Source: Dimorphilus gyrociliatus (lineage: Eukaryota; Annelida; Polychaeta; Dinophilidae). Taken from it: a stretch of 64,000 nt of DNA. The position numbers and the translations under genes were made by a program. Below the pieces are notes generated by a model. The model ran no database searches and had not been told where the DNA came from. It saw only the letters and a list, made by a program, of their open reading frames with translations. The stretch is from positions 310,001-374,000 of the forward strand of contig CAJFCJ010000006.1 in the NCBI GenBank assembly GCA_904063045.1, given 5' to 3'. Position 1 is the first letter of the stretch; every line of letters begins with the position of its first letter. Shown here piece by piece: positions 1-12,191 of this stretch.

Positions 1-3000
1 TGTAGTTTGCTCCGGATGATTGAAATCTTCGTTTACTACTCTTTCGAATACAACTGTAGCCAATTGCCTAACTGTTGCTGCGGCAGTATTATTAGTCCCA
101 GAATCTTTCGAATCTTTCGTAAAGTGCAATCGAAAGCAAAGAACTAGTGCCTAAAAAATACAATCAGAATAACCATTTTTTAAAAGACATTTGTTCAATT
201 ATTATTCTTTTGTAGTCATAAATTTGGTATCAAATAAAAAACCTTAGCCAAGGAAGCGTGTTGAACGACAGGTGACGTCGTGATGAGAAGAATGGCCGTC
301 TGTAAGAGTTTCAACTCCTCGACTTTTGATTCCATCACGCTCCATAGTAGGTTTACAATAGCTGAGGCGGCGGGCTAAAGAATATAACGATAATGATGAG
401 ATACTAATTCTTTCAGCCAATTATTATATTAATAGCTTTATTATATTTTATAATTTCCTTTATTCTTGATATCCGATTTAGTAAAGAGTATACAAACAAG
501 TACAAACAAGTAATATTAAATAATATTTGTTCTAAATTGTGTGACGTAGAAAGTGAGTAAAAAATCAAGAGACAAGAATTGAGTCGATACTTTTTGTTTA
601 GTCAAGTCAATATACAGATGATATACGATCAGAAACTGGATAAAATTGAACCAATCTAAGTATTTAAAGTCATTTATCAATTAATCATAAAAGGTAAGTT
701 AAAAGTTAAATAAGATCATTTAGTAATTTTAGAAATCAAGACAATGACAATTCTTTTGAAAGATAGAGCTCAAGGCCAACAAAGATAAATGTGGTCGTGT
801 TATTTTTATCCCAATTATTCTAGTTTGCGAACAACAAAAATCCTTCTCCTTTTAACAGCTCAATAGTAGATATAATATTGTGAAAAGATGAAATTCTCAA
901 GAGCTGTATTTTAGTAGAAATGTTTTATTGATAGATACCGTAAAAGAAGAGGACAAGAGAGAGAAAACGATAGCACTTTATGGGATTCAATATTCGATAT
1001 TTCTCATAGCAAGGCATGAAAGAAGTAAGACTTTGAAAGCATCTAAAGAGCAATTCATTGTTTATTCGAGGATTAGGAAAAAATACTATTGCATTGTATT
1101 GGAAGCTTAAAAAAGCCCCATGTCGTCCCATTTTTAAATATACAAAGTGCTATTGATTTCAGGTGAATACGATGAATTTTACGCAATTAGAAGCTAAAAA
1201 GTTTAAAAAATACTAAATTTCCACGTATAATTTTAGCTCAATTTGAAAACATAGGAAATAATCCAGAATATTTTATATAAAATACTGTAAAATATCGACT
1301 TTTGCTTCAGTTTGGTAACATGAAGCATTACATCTTCTGCTGTTTGTCTTGTAACCTTCACAGCCAAAAATTGTTGACTTTTTGAGAAAAGAGCCCTCAA
1401 ATATAATTCAATGTTTTAGTTTTGTATGTTAGTAGGAAGTATATTAGATAACAGTTTAAGAGTATTGCAAAGAATTGAAGAGGCGTTTTTTCAGACACAA
1501 GTCAGACTTTAAAAATGGAATTACTTAGTCAGCAGGTTTGGACTTCATCAATAACAGATTCGTAGAGCATTCTCACAAGATTAGATCATTGTCCAACTCT
1601 TGCCTGACCCTTATAATGTACACAAAAAAGGTATTAACTAAGTACTTCGAAGCAAGGTCAAGTAGTAGATTAAAATAGATCCTTGAATCTCAAAAAAGTG
1701 AATATTCTTACTTCAAATAGATAAATATTATAGCGAACTTGAGATATGAAAAGAGAATACATGAAAATTATTACACTAAATAATATTTAATTAATTTAAA
1801 AGTATAAAATCGATTACCACATCTATAGAGCATTCAAAAGCACTTTTGTTAATATTCATTTTCAATTATTGATATAATTTACAATGTGAATAGTCACTTT
1901 TATTTCAGTAAGTTTTTAGATAATTATTGTTAACATCATTTAAATTAATAAACCTTAATTATAAATTGATAAACTCTTTTTCATAAATTTTTCTGAATTC
2001 TAACCTTGTAGATGAGTGGGCGGAAGTTACTTTACTAAAATATTTATAGTCTATAGTCCAGATATCGTTTTCTGAGCTTTGTTGCACAAACTGAATTGGT
2101 TTATATTGTGAAGTGAAGTACATTCCATAGATAAACTACTGGAAGTGAATAAGATCTGATTTTGCTATATACTACCGAAAAATGAAAGTTCATCTAGGGT
2201 CATACTAATTCCAGATGAATTCCCAAGGAAGTTTCAGAACCCACTTTACAACGACAGGAAATAATTTGAGTTAATACAGTTCTTTTTTTAAAAAAAAAAA
2301 GAAAAAATTATCAGAAAAGTTAATTTAAACAGTCGAAACAGGTAAGAGTAACAAAAACGTACAATTTAGTCGATAGCGTAGACTTACTCCTCCATCTTCT
2401 AAAAAAAATATCGTTGATTTCGAGGAACAATCTTCTTCACTTGTGTGGGAGAGGAACTAGCTTTATAAATATTAAGAAGCCTGATCATACTTCATTTTAC
2501 ATTCGAAATTGTCGTTTGTATGTCTTTCCTGTGATTTTCTCTTCAGAGCAACCATTATTATGAAAGTAAGGGAAACCGATAGTTACTCTAGCCATGATTA
2601 GCAGTAAAATATAATCTACTGCAGTATAAGTATTAGAATAATAATAGTCGTGCGCTAATTTAGTCAGTTGTAAAAAAAGCTCTCTCACAATTATTGTGCT
2701 TAATCTTAAATTCGAAATATCTTAATAAAAAGAGAGAAAAGTATAAGATAAACATCAGGCCTATTGTTATTCACGAGTTCTGCACATTAGACCGTTTTTA
2801 GCGCGAAAAAGGTTTACATATAGCTAACTATCGTTTGAGGGCAACGAAGATCAAAAACCAATTCGAACAAAGCTGCCCAGTGACAGCGAACGTCTGATTA
2901 AAGTATCCCAAGGCGTACTTTTTCTCATAGGGGATCCAGAATTTTATAAATTTCCTTAGTATGACCACTGTTTCATGCTTATATGTAAATTAGACATTAT

Positions 3001-6000
3001 GTCGAAAAATTGCAAAACTTAATAGCAGACTATTTCGTAATACATCCCAGAACAATTATTGCCAATATGGACTAATAATGCCTACAAAACAAATGGAACC
3101 ACGAATAATTTTGCCAAGAGCAAATTTCGAAATAGACGCAACATTTTACAAGAAACTTTTTCATACACCGACTTATGCTCCAGTGCAATAATTAATAACA
3201 TAAGAAAATATATGCACATATGTGTCAACTAGTTTGTTTAATATTATGTAGCTCATAAAAGAAACAGATCACGAGTGTTGTAAATTAATGATGGGACTCG
3301 GGCGTCATCTATCGACTAAGTACAAGTAGGAGTTTGAGTAATCCTTTTCCAGAAACACAATCTCTAGAATGTTTCAATAAAATATGAACACTTAAAGTCC
3401 TTAAAGCTCAATAGTACTAGTTTTGGAAAACTGTCGGAGTTAATGATTTGTTAATCTTTAAATGAAACTGTTCGACTCTTATGAATAAGATATCTTTGTG
3501 CGTATTACCTGAGTTTCTCCAAGAAAGAATAAATCCAGAATTTTACAATTTTCGCCTATAGAAGCTTAATTATATTTAAGTATAAAATATGGAACACAGC
3601 TTCAAATCAATGCTACTTTGGTAACAGTCTCTAAAGATTTATTTCGATGAATCTTTGAATTTCGTGAGAAAATTTGAATTAACTGTCGAAATTGCTTATT
3701 AAAGAGAATAAATAGAAAAAAATTACAGGCTGCGTTCAAATCACAAAAAGTAAGCCACCCACATAACGTCATACAAAACGTGCCCACAAGTTCGACTTTC
3801 TTTCACGAAAAAACTGCACTGCATTCTACGAATTATCTTCCAAAGCTGTTAAATAGAAAGACTAAGTTGATTGTGATGAGAGTTTTAACTATTTCCTGTT
3901 TGATAGACTTAGAAGACATCATGATTTCTGATTTTTTCCTCAGGATTTTTATCAAATGTTAAAATAATAATTGTGAAGCATAGAACAACGATAACGAGAA
4001 CGCTATATATAATTGTATATGCTGTAGAATAATAGATGTTACACCGTAAGGCCATCGGATAAACGTAAGCCTTTCCACAATCATCATATTTAAATATTAT
4101 ATTATATTAACAAACTCAAAGCATAGAATAATAAACAGCAAAAAATGAAAGAACGCTAAGGTTGAAAGTACCGGCGTTTTCTCTAAGTAAACCATTTCTT
4201 TAGCAAGAATAGTTTGCAGATAGCTAAATATCGTTTCAGTGTCACGAAAATTAGGAACCAATTAGAGGTCAATTGGGCAGCTACAGCCAAGGCTTGATTA
4301 AAGTATACGAAAGTATAAATTTCATCGAAAGACACGCTAAATTTTTACAAATATCTTATTTAGACAGCCAAAGTTATATATAATAGAAAGATAGAGTCAG
4401 CGACCTCCAAGCCAATTAAAAAAACAATAGTAGATGACCGTCTCTCCGTTGTAATCCATACAATTAATGATAAAGTTGGTGAGGAGAACCCTCTAAACAA
4501 ATTACGCCGCAAAAAAATTTCCCCTTATAACAAATTCAAATTTTCACAGGATTTGCCTTCATTGAATAACATTTTATCATGATCTTACGTTGAAAACACA
4601 ATCAGTCGTGTGAGTGACGGTTGATATAAGGTTGCATACCAATTACACGTCTTTCACAAATGAATAATGTATGCACATTCTTCATGCAAACATAAAGCGT
4701 TTGTTATACAAATTGCGTACACGAGTGAAGCATTGAGCAATTCTTGGTAACGTTAAAATGATTAGACTGCCAGTACCTTGATTCCTTACTTTAATTTTTT
4801 TTAGATGAATTAATTTCATTTGTTAGCACAGCCTTAAATGTGTTTATAAGTAAGGCATTCACAATTCAATTGCATTCAATCGTAATTTTTGTAGACTATA
4901 ATAAATAAAAACTATGTAAATTGTCCCTGTGGGTCTTGTTACCACATAATATTATAATTAAGGAAGCAATTAGAGATATCCATAAAAAGATCTAGAGCAG
5001 CAGCTCTGGGAATGGAGTCTCTATTCCCAAAGGTTGTTCCCTGAATCTTTAGCATAATTATCTTCGTCTAACTACTTCTGAAATCCACTTTGTGCTGTTT
5101 GAATCTCGATAATAAGCACGTCCCAAGAGCACATATAAGAAGGTTAAACAGGAACAAACATATGAAGGCAAAACACAGTACCATCCACCAATCAAAACAT
5201 TTTTTACTCATATAGACCTTAGGAAAGTTACATTGCGGATTACACTTATCATCGTTGCAAGTCATTATGTCTTCGTTCCTGTCGATTGATGCATTAAATT
5301 CCTTCTCTAGTTTAATTAGTCTCCATTCTAATACTTTGGAGATGGCGTAAGTTGTTGGGAATCTTTTATCTGCTGCAAAAGTTGAATAAAAGCAGGATCG
5401 AATAATACATGGTTCATCATCTGCGAAGAATACAGGAAGATTGTTTGCCGATTTTTTTTCAGATATGATAAAATTTAATTATCTTAAACCTCTTTTACAG
5501 GGGTAGGAAGCACAACCCTTCGGACAATTTCGAAAGAGTAAATGGTTGGTCAATTCTAATTCGCAAGATTCCTTGCCAAGACAATTGTGACATTGCACGG
5601 AATATCCACTATTTATCATGGAATATAAACATAAAAAAACAATTGTTTCCTTCATACTGAACGTCAAATAGAAACCGATATATTCACGACTCGTTGTCAA
5701 CTGTACACAATTACAGGCGCATGATAATTTTATACTCGTAAATAACTTAAATATGGGCTATTTTCGCAAATTATTGTTGATGCCTATGAGGCTTATCACT
5801 GCTGACATAGCAGTGTTTGTCCAAAGCACATACTATTTACAAAAAAATACCAAGGAAAAAATAATAACTAACCCTAGAAATAACATTATGGCATATTAGC
5901 CTTTGAACAGATCCAAGACAAAGATGAACAATTTTTGCATTCTTTGTATCACTGCCGAGTATAAATGGTTGAATAATATCAAGGCTCTCGCTTTCCAAAT

Positions 6001-6551
6001 CTGTAACAAATTTCAACATTTGATAATTCTCACATAAAAATCTATATTCAGTAATTTAAATATACATAAATTGATTATGTATACTGCGTGTATATATACT
6101 AATACTGTATATAATATATTGAATAACATGTATATAATTATATATAATGTGATATATATATATATGTAAATTTTGATATATAAATCGTCCTTAAGTGTAT
6201 ATGTCAATAAAAAAAAACATAAATATAATTACGTATGTGTTAAAGAAATTACAATCTTCTGATTACTAATTTACACGTCACATTGCATAGTATTAGGTCA
6301 GTACAAATAGTGACTTACTCTGAGATACATCCATTTTCTGCACAGCTATATTTTTTAATTTCGTCGTTACTGTCTCAGAGGCCTGGAAAATCGAAATCAT
6401 TTTTTTCTTGGAATTTAGGCTTTCTCTCAAAAATAGATCTTACTTCTCTGACAGGAGGGTATTTACGTCGACATTCATTACCCAATACTTTCAAATCATT
6501 TAATAAGTTATCAATTAAACGGCGAGAGAAATCTTGTTGACTGCCACTCAT
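1..6551 (-). CDS. MON2: MON2 (5' part; trans-Golgi/endosome trafficking scaffold), truncated by window edge
   Basis: MON2 is a large Arf-GEF-related scaffold (about 1700 residues) that works in endosome-to-Golgi trafficking. Five exons on the minus strand encode the first 194 residues: 6444-6551, 6319-6382, 5873-6000, 243-374 and 1-150 (continuing beyond the window). Phases close exactly (108, 64, 128, 132 nt). The start is [20 protein letters not shown], followed by a [10 protein letters not shown] motif, [40 protein letters not shown] and [20 protein letters not shown], each aligning with the N-terminal (DCB) region of animal MON2 as I remember it. Intron 4 (375-5872) is 5.5 kb, very long for this locus, and contains a Ly6-like gene on the same strand. 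The exon-4 donor (gtttttt) is weak. Recognition is confident; exon edges are inferred from phase. Confidence 0.88.
2811..2955. repeat. Diverged repeat, copy A
   Basis: This block resembles 4208-4352 in the same orientation and spacing: shared words include tagctaa(c/a)tatcgttt, aaccaatt and tgattaaagtat, in the same order over about 145 nt with scattered differences. It looks like an old duplication or two copies of an interspersed element inside the MON2 intron. I do not recognise the family. Confidence 0.5.
4208..4352. repeat. Diverged repeat, copy B
   Basis: Partner of 2811-2955, direct orientation, roughly 1.4 kb downstream. The order and spacing of the shared words are kept, so chance similarity is unlikely. 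No open frame is conserved between the copies. Confidence 0.5.
5068..5655 (-). CDS. Ly6/uPAR-like membrane protein nested in MON2 intron
   Basis: Two exons, 5499-5655 and 5068-5420, joined over a 78-nt intron (donor gtaaaa, acceptor ttcgcag), give 169 residues. The start [19 protein letters not shown] reads as a signal peptide, immediately followed by VQCHNC, the usual opening of a Ly6/three-finger domain. Further cysteines follow (CELE, NCPKGC, PCIIRSC) and the domain closes with [10 protein letters not shown], the CN-type end of the fold. A hydrophobic segment ([20 protein letters not shown]) and a basic tail end the protein, so it is either single-pass or replaced by a GPI anchor. Family members bind receptors or act at the cell surface; ligand unknown. 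An upstream in-frame Met at 5700 is possible but would put 15 residues before the signal peptide. The gene lies wholly in MON2 intron 4, same strand. Confidence 0.8.
6105..6180. repeat. AT-rich microsatellite in MON2 intron
   Basis: Alternating ta/at tracts with imperfect interruptions fill the space between MON2 exons 2 and 3. Simple sequence only. Confidence 0.6.
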
Positions 6552-7240
6552 AGTTTATTTTTTATACCAGAAGTAGCCAACAGTGAAAATTCCAAAAAAG
6601 ATAATTTTCTAAAATATTTCCTTTCAATTAAAAAACGTTCGATTTTGTAATCAACGATTCTTTTTCCGATTCAGGCAACAACCCTAAATTCACTTACTTA
6701 AATTACGATCAATGATCACACAATCGATTCTCAAGTTATTTTCTTCAAGAAATATAAAATTATCACAAAATAAGGCAAAAAAAAGAATTATCCACGTTGT
6801 TGTTTTCAATGACGGCCATTTTGGCCTGAAACGCCATCTGTTTTATTTTCCTAAGAAAAATATTTCTCAAAACAATAAGAATGTTTTACTTAAATAAAAC
6901 ACCTAAATTTAATAATGATTACTTGTGCAATGTCGTTTAAAAAGATAACAGAAGTTTAATTTGTGTCATAGAAGTTTAAAAACTAAGTAAATCCCTTAAT
7001 TTCGGTATAAAATTTAAAAACTAACAAGAGCTCGTTAAATGTTAAAATTAACTATGATACAGAATACCCTTTTCGTCTAACAATTAAATTTTATTTGCCC
7101 ATAAGTAAAACATTTAAATATAAGTTAACACCGAAAGTTATAAGTCATGTTGACAATTGTCACAAATATTCTAGGCTCTTCTAATTATTTGCTCACATCC
7201 AATGAATACTTTTAAAAAATATATATTGCAAATACAAAAC
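6552..7240. other. Intergenic, MON2 start to guanylate cyclase end
   Basis: About 690 nt of AT-rich sequence between the MON2 start codon and the 3' end of the receptor guanylate cyclase (both minus). It should hold the MON2 promoter and 5' UTR. No convincing exon; an open frame at 6712-6897 has low-complexity composition and no domain. Confidence 0.6.
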
Positions 7241-10200
7241 TCAAGCTTTTCGCTTCGTTAACCAAAAAGTTTCCATTTGTCCTTTTCCCTATAGAAAAAA
7301 TGTTTTATTTAATAAATAAAAATCCATAAATTGTAAAATTTCATAATCAAACCTTTATTTCCAAAGTTCCTCGTGGAATTATCATTAAATTATCTAGTTT
7401 AAAGGCTTTTAGCGACTCGGCAGAAGTTGGCGACATTTGAATTTTCCCTGGTTCAGAGGTACTTTCCATTCGTGAGGCAACATTAACAGTATCGCCAAAG
7501 AGACAGTATCTTGGCATTTTAAGACCGACAATACCTGCCATTACAGGCCCTGTATGAATGCCAACTCTTAGAGCAAGATGTTCCTCCTTTCTATGAGGAA
7601 GCTGCATTGTCATGGCAGATTCAAGAAGTTCAACGGATAGTCTTGCAATCTCAACAACATGGGTATCGCAATTTCTTTTCGGTAAACCACTTATCACCAT
7701 ATAGGCATCTCCAATTGTCTCAACTTTATACGCATCAAAGGAACCAATTATTTTATCAAATCGTGAATATAATTCGTTTAATAAAGTAATAACTTGCATG
7801 GGAGTTGAAGATGATGATATCTCTGTAAAACCAACTATATCTGAAAAGTAAATCGTAACAGAATCGTAATATTCAGGTGGTACTGATTGACCACACGACA
7901 GTTTATCAGCTACATCCGGCGGCAGAATTTCGTGGAGAAGTGATCTTTGCTGTTCCATTACCTTTGCCAATTCTTCCGTTCTCTCTTCTACACGTTGTTC
8001 TAATTCTTTTAAATAGTTGTCTACCGCTTCCATCATGCAATCCAAAACTGATTTTCTTGAAGGTGCAGCTCCAGTCAACTCTTTTTTAATTCTACGAAAA
8101 GGTGGCCTTGCTTCTGGATTAGCGTCCCAGCTCGAACATAATATAGAAACGAGTTTTTTGTTCCAGTTGGGATTAATTTTTGGTCTAAGATTTTCATGGA
8201 TGATTAATTCCAATATTTTTTGTGGTGTCTGATCCAACTCCTGATATGGTTCGTCCCTCGTAAAAATTTCAATTAATATTATTGCAAAGCTATAAATGTC
8301 ATTCTGTTTCGTAGGAGTAGTTGATTTATGTAATAGCCTTTCGGGAGACAACCAAAATTTTCTCTTCTCTAAAACCTCTTCGCTAAGCTCTTCTTGTAAT
8401 GGGCTTACTTGATTGTGAGAGACCTGTTTTCCGTGGAAAGTAATCCATTCCCAATCAGATATTTTTACAGACCATTTAGCATCAATGTAGCAACAATGCG
8501 ATGATAGATGTAAGTGAATTATGTCAAGAGAATGGAGATAGGCCATTCCATTTGCAATATCTATTGACATACTATATTTGAAATTGTCATTTAAATTATA
8601 CTTTTCATCTAAAAGAACGTCCGAGAGTGATCCCTTTGAACAATATTCACTAACAAACCAAACTCTTTCGCCTAGATGGCAAACGCCAAAAAACTTTTGA
8701 ATGTTATTGTTTTGAACATTTAGCTTGAGCCACATCAACTGCCGGCAAGCGGATTTTTTCAATTCTTTTACATCTTTTAGTGTACTTGAACGCAAGCAAA
8801 TCATTTGAGTGTCAAGGAAAGCAAGTTTTAAAGTTTTGACATTATTTACACCAGTTGAGTGAGGGGCTGAATAGGTACTGCCCAAAGACGAAGCCTCTAA
8901 AGTGTTTCCGGTAAGTGTTATTTTCTCGTTTGATATGAACCAATCGTTTCTGGACAACGCTCTACTTAGCTGATATTGCTGTACGATTATGTAGGACATC
9001 AAAAGCAAAATAAGGAAGCCAACAACAACACCGGAAACAATGGCAGGTATTCGCCAGACTTGTAAGGACAGATATTCAGAGTTTTTTTGGTCAGCAACTA
9101 ATTCCGACACGGCATTCCCTTCACCACAAAACATTTTATCCAACACAATTTTTTTTACAAGAGCAGCTACTTCTCTATTTAAGGGTGTCATATGTTTGTT
9201 GATGCATTCTCTATGTGCAGCATTATTTGTAGTAAACCACTCTATGTATCGCCATAATTCTACTGCAGGATCGCAGTCCTTAAGGCCTTTCATTCTTACA
9301 ATTAGATATGTATATCCTGCAATAGGATATGAACTTTTACCTCCTGCATTAGATAACGATATGGTCAGTCTTTCATCCATATCCTTGGAAAAATTTGTCA
9401 TTGCTGACTGAACATTCTGATATCTTGCATCTACCCATTCACCGTCTTTATTCCTTAGCTCAGCATATTTTAAGTTTGCTTCTTTTGCGTCAGAAATACT
9501 AAGGTATGATATAGTATAGGGCAAACTTAAAATTAGGCCACTTACTCCCCTATTTCCCTGACCCTTCAAATATACTACGTCTTCTGACCAGTGAGAAGAT
9601 CTAGCAAAAACGCCGTAAGTAGAATTCCACTGCGAACTAAATGATGCTAGTCCACTCGTAAATATTTCAGTCGTTCCAGATTTATCCTTTCGTACAATGA
9701 CTCGAATCTTTTCGTTCGGTAATGAGAAGTTTCTGTTATAGTCTTGTATAAGAGAACTATTCCAGTTCTTGATAGTACCATTAAATATTCCAACAGCTAT
9801 TTCTTGAGTTAGAAATAAGTCACTAACCCCGGGAAGATGGTAGACAATAACAACAGCCCTGTAAAGTAAACGGAGATGTTTAATTAAATAGGAAACTATA
9901 AAGATAGTTACATCTGAGGACATAAACGGCTCTAAGGTTATATCGGAAAACATGTATATAAGGGTTACTCCTCTATTTAAAATGTAATAAATCTAAATGC
10001 AGTCTGTTATAGTGATTTCAAAGAGCTGGTTTTAAAAGTTATCTAGGCATAGAAGATAAAATAAAGATTGATACGTATCTTGATGCAATACTTGACAGAT
10101 TTATTTCTGATACTGCTACTCTGTTAAAAGTTTCATTACAAGGACTTGTATTTGGACATAAAAGTATATCCCTACATTCTTAAATTTCAAATTATCTTTA

Positions 10201-11502
10201 AAGATTTGGAGAGTAATATTTCAAATTCATTTTTGTCGTGAAATATTTTATTACTAACATTGATGAAGAAAGAATGAGCCAATAAAGAGAACTAGTGATA
10301 CAACATCTCTCTGTTACAAATATGTATTATTATTGAAGGGATTTTAATGAATATAATGATATAAGAGGATTTGAAAAAAATGAAGGGAGTTTTTATATTA
10401 GTACGACGTCTTTGATATAAAGAGCTGGAAAAATTAAAAGCAGCAAAGAAAAATTCTTTTTTTCACTGTCTGAAATTATGAAATGAAAAACGAGAAAGCA
10501 TAAATTAAAAGATGATATTGATATACTTTATACCATGTCAAATATCTAATCTCATTGTAATTATACAATTTTGTAGATAGTATACTTTTTATTAAATGTG
10601 AAATTCCATATACCAATTGTGTTAATCATTGATATATTAGTCACGAGAATCCACTGATGCCTAAATTAAAGAAATTAACGCTAAATTCTTTATTATCTTT
10701 CTAAAAATGAAATATTTGATAAATTTTCCTTAGCTTCGAAGAAAGTAATAAAGCTTAGTATAAAAATAGATCCTATTTGGAGGGGTTACTTTTGACAAGG
10801 ACTTAAAAACATTAATATATAAGCAAAATATACATACTATTCGAAAAAGTACATAGGAAGATTAGTTCGATAACATGAAAAATATAATGAAGCAATTCCC
10901 AATATCAAATATTTATGACTAAAACGCTCAATTCTGTTTACTATAGATAATTTGTTTTAATATAATCGGATTGTGTTTTTGTAGACAATATGGTATTATA
11001 GCAAATTAAATGACAGATATATATGATATCTTCGAAAGAATTATCATCAAAAGAATCTTTTTTTAGATACTGGTTTAGCAATTTCTCATGTGGTGAAAAT
11101 GAAATAAGAAAAAATATTTACCCCGCTACTGAAGGTAGCATATGTAAATCAGGGTAGGTTTTATAATCTTCTTCAGTGAGTAGGGAATCAGTTCCTGCGT
11201 AATGAACATAGCTATCTTCTTTACCTTTTATTCTATTTTTTCCGATTCCACTTCCTACGCTTTCATATTGCATATTTAGGGTAACGAATCGAGATCTCTC
11301 CGAGCGAAACATAGTAATCCACGACTAAAGTGTTTCGTAATAAAAAAAAGTAACTTCAAATTGCCAGTATATAAGTAGGAACTCTTAAATTCATTACCTG
11401 ATAAACAAGAGCAGGAAATGTAGCGCCCGCTCCGATAACATTTATGGGTGATACAAACTTTAAAACAGGGAAGAGCCAAAAGAGGAGAGAGAGATACTTC
11501 AT
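7241..11502 (-). CDS. Receptor guanylate cyclase with PstS-type phosphate-binding ectodomain
   Basis: Four exons (11398-11502, 11122-11324, 7353-9858, 7241-7288) give 953 residues with consistent phases. Residues 1-19 are a signal peptide. About 20-350 is a PstS-family periplasmic phosphate-binding domain: GAGATFP (Thr28, Phe29), VGSG (Ser60), AGTD (Asp81), VRKDKSGTT (Arg159, Ser163, Gly164, Thr165) match phosphate contacts of bacterial PstS. One membrane span lies near 374-396. Residues about 414-690 are a kinase homology domain lacking catalytic motifs (HLHLS for HRD, DWE for DFG). A dimerisation coiled coil precedes the cyclase domain: FSDIVGF (metal Asp776), ETIGDAYM (Glu816, Asp820), RYCLFGD (Cys888). 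Glu and Cys at the base-recognition positions indicate GTP, not ATP. Predicted to turn extracellular ligand, plausibly inorganic phosphate, into cGMP. Ligand is inference. Confidence 0.9.
9859..11121 (-). other. Intron 2 of PstS-guanylate cyclase gene
   Basis: A 1263-nt intron (donor gtaaat, acceptor tttacag) separates the two parts of the PstS domain. The sequence is AT-rich with no open frame or repeat that I can support. Confidence 0.75.
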
Positions 11503-12191
11503 ACCGTTCTCAACTTTTTTCTCGTAGACGTTTCTATCCCAAGCAATCACGTGACAGACAAACTGTTACCTTTTATGAGGAAGGAGAGCATTATGGGTAA
11601 GCTCGGAAGCTGTTCACCTTTCAGGTTTAGTTTGAAGGACAATTCGGTCTTCAAATAGGTTCTTCATAAATTTGCTTCTTTAAAATCTTGACTTGATAAT
11701 CGCTAAAGGTTTTATTTAAAAGGGAAAAATAACAATAAAAAAAGAAGGAAAATATAGATAATTAAGAAAAAATAAATGTCTAATATAACAAGATCAGTCT
11801 CTTGTTTGTGTTCCAGTAGAATATCTTTACCAGTCGATAATGGTTTATTCATCGCACAAAAGACCATCAGTGTACTGTTAGCGAAAAGGGATATAATACA
11901 TAGAATACAGAGCTACCTTTGATGATTACTATGGATGTACTCTCATATCCAAATTAAGAAAATTTTATTGAATTAGTTCAATTTAAGCTATTCATATATA
12001 CGGATCAAAGATTGTGAATAATAAAATAAAATATATAAAAAATATGATGGCGTTAATTAACTTTTGTAGTTATTGTTTAAATATCCATTTCTTGTGGTCC
12101 TTCCTTATAACGTGCACACTTAAATTATTAATGATGATACGTCGACTAGCGTTTGATAGAAAATAAGTGTATTGTTCTATTTTTTTCTTTA
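11503..12191. other. Intergenic
   Basis: About 690 nt between the start of the guanylate cyclase and the end of the CAP-Gly gene, both on the minus strand. It should contain the cyclase promoter. I see no gene or repeat. Confidence 0.6.

Larger units (their letters stand above)
375..5872 (-). other. Long intron 4 of MON2
   Basis: A 5498-nt intron lies between MON2 exons ending at 5873 and starting at 374. Apart from the Ly6-like gene at 5068-5655 and a diverged repeat pair near 2810 and 4205, I see only AT-rich sequence with no convincing exon on either strand. Short open frames near 925-1131, 2497-2688 and 3602-3962 have no recognisable domain and no matching splice context. Confidence 0.7.

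Noticed and set aside
925..1131. Overlapping open frames on both strands in the MON2 intron
   Set aside because: Low-complexity composition, no domain, no splice context; expected by chance in AT-rich sequence.
5837..6207. Open frames on the minus strand read as separate short genes
   Set aside because: The 5873-6000 part is MON2 exon 3; the 6013-6207 frame is AT microsatellite.
9859..9953. N-terminal extension of the guanylate cyclase frame beginning at 9953
   Set aside because: This is intron read-through; the acceptor at 9859-9860 joins to PstS exons further upstream that restore the family sequence.
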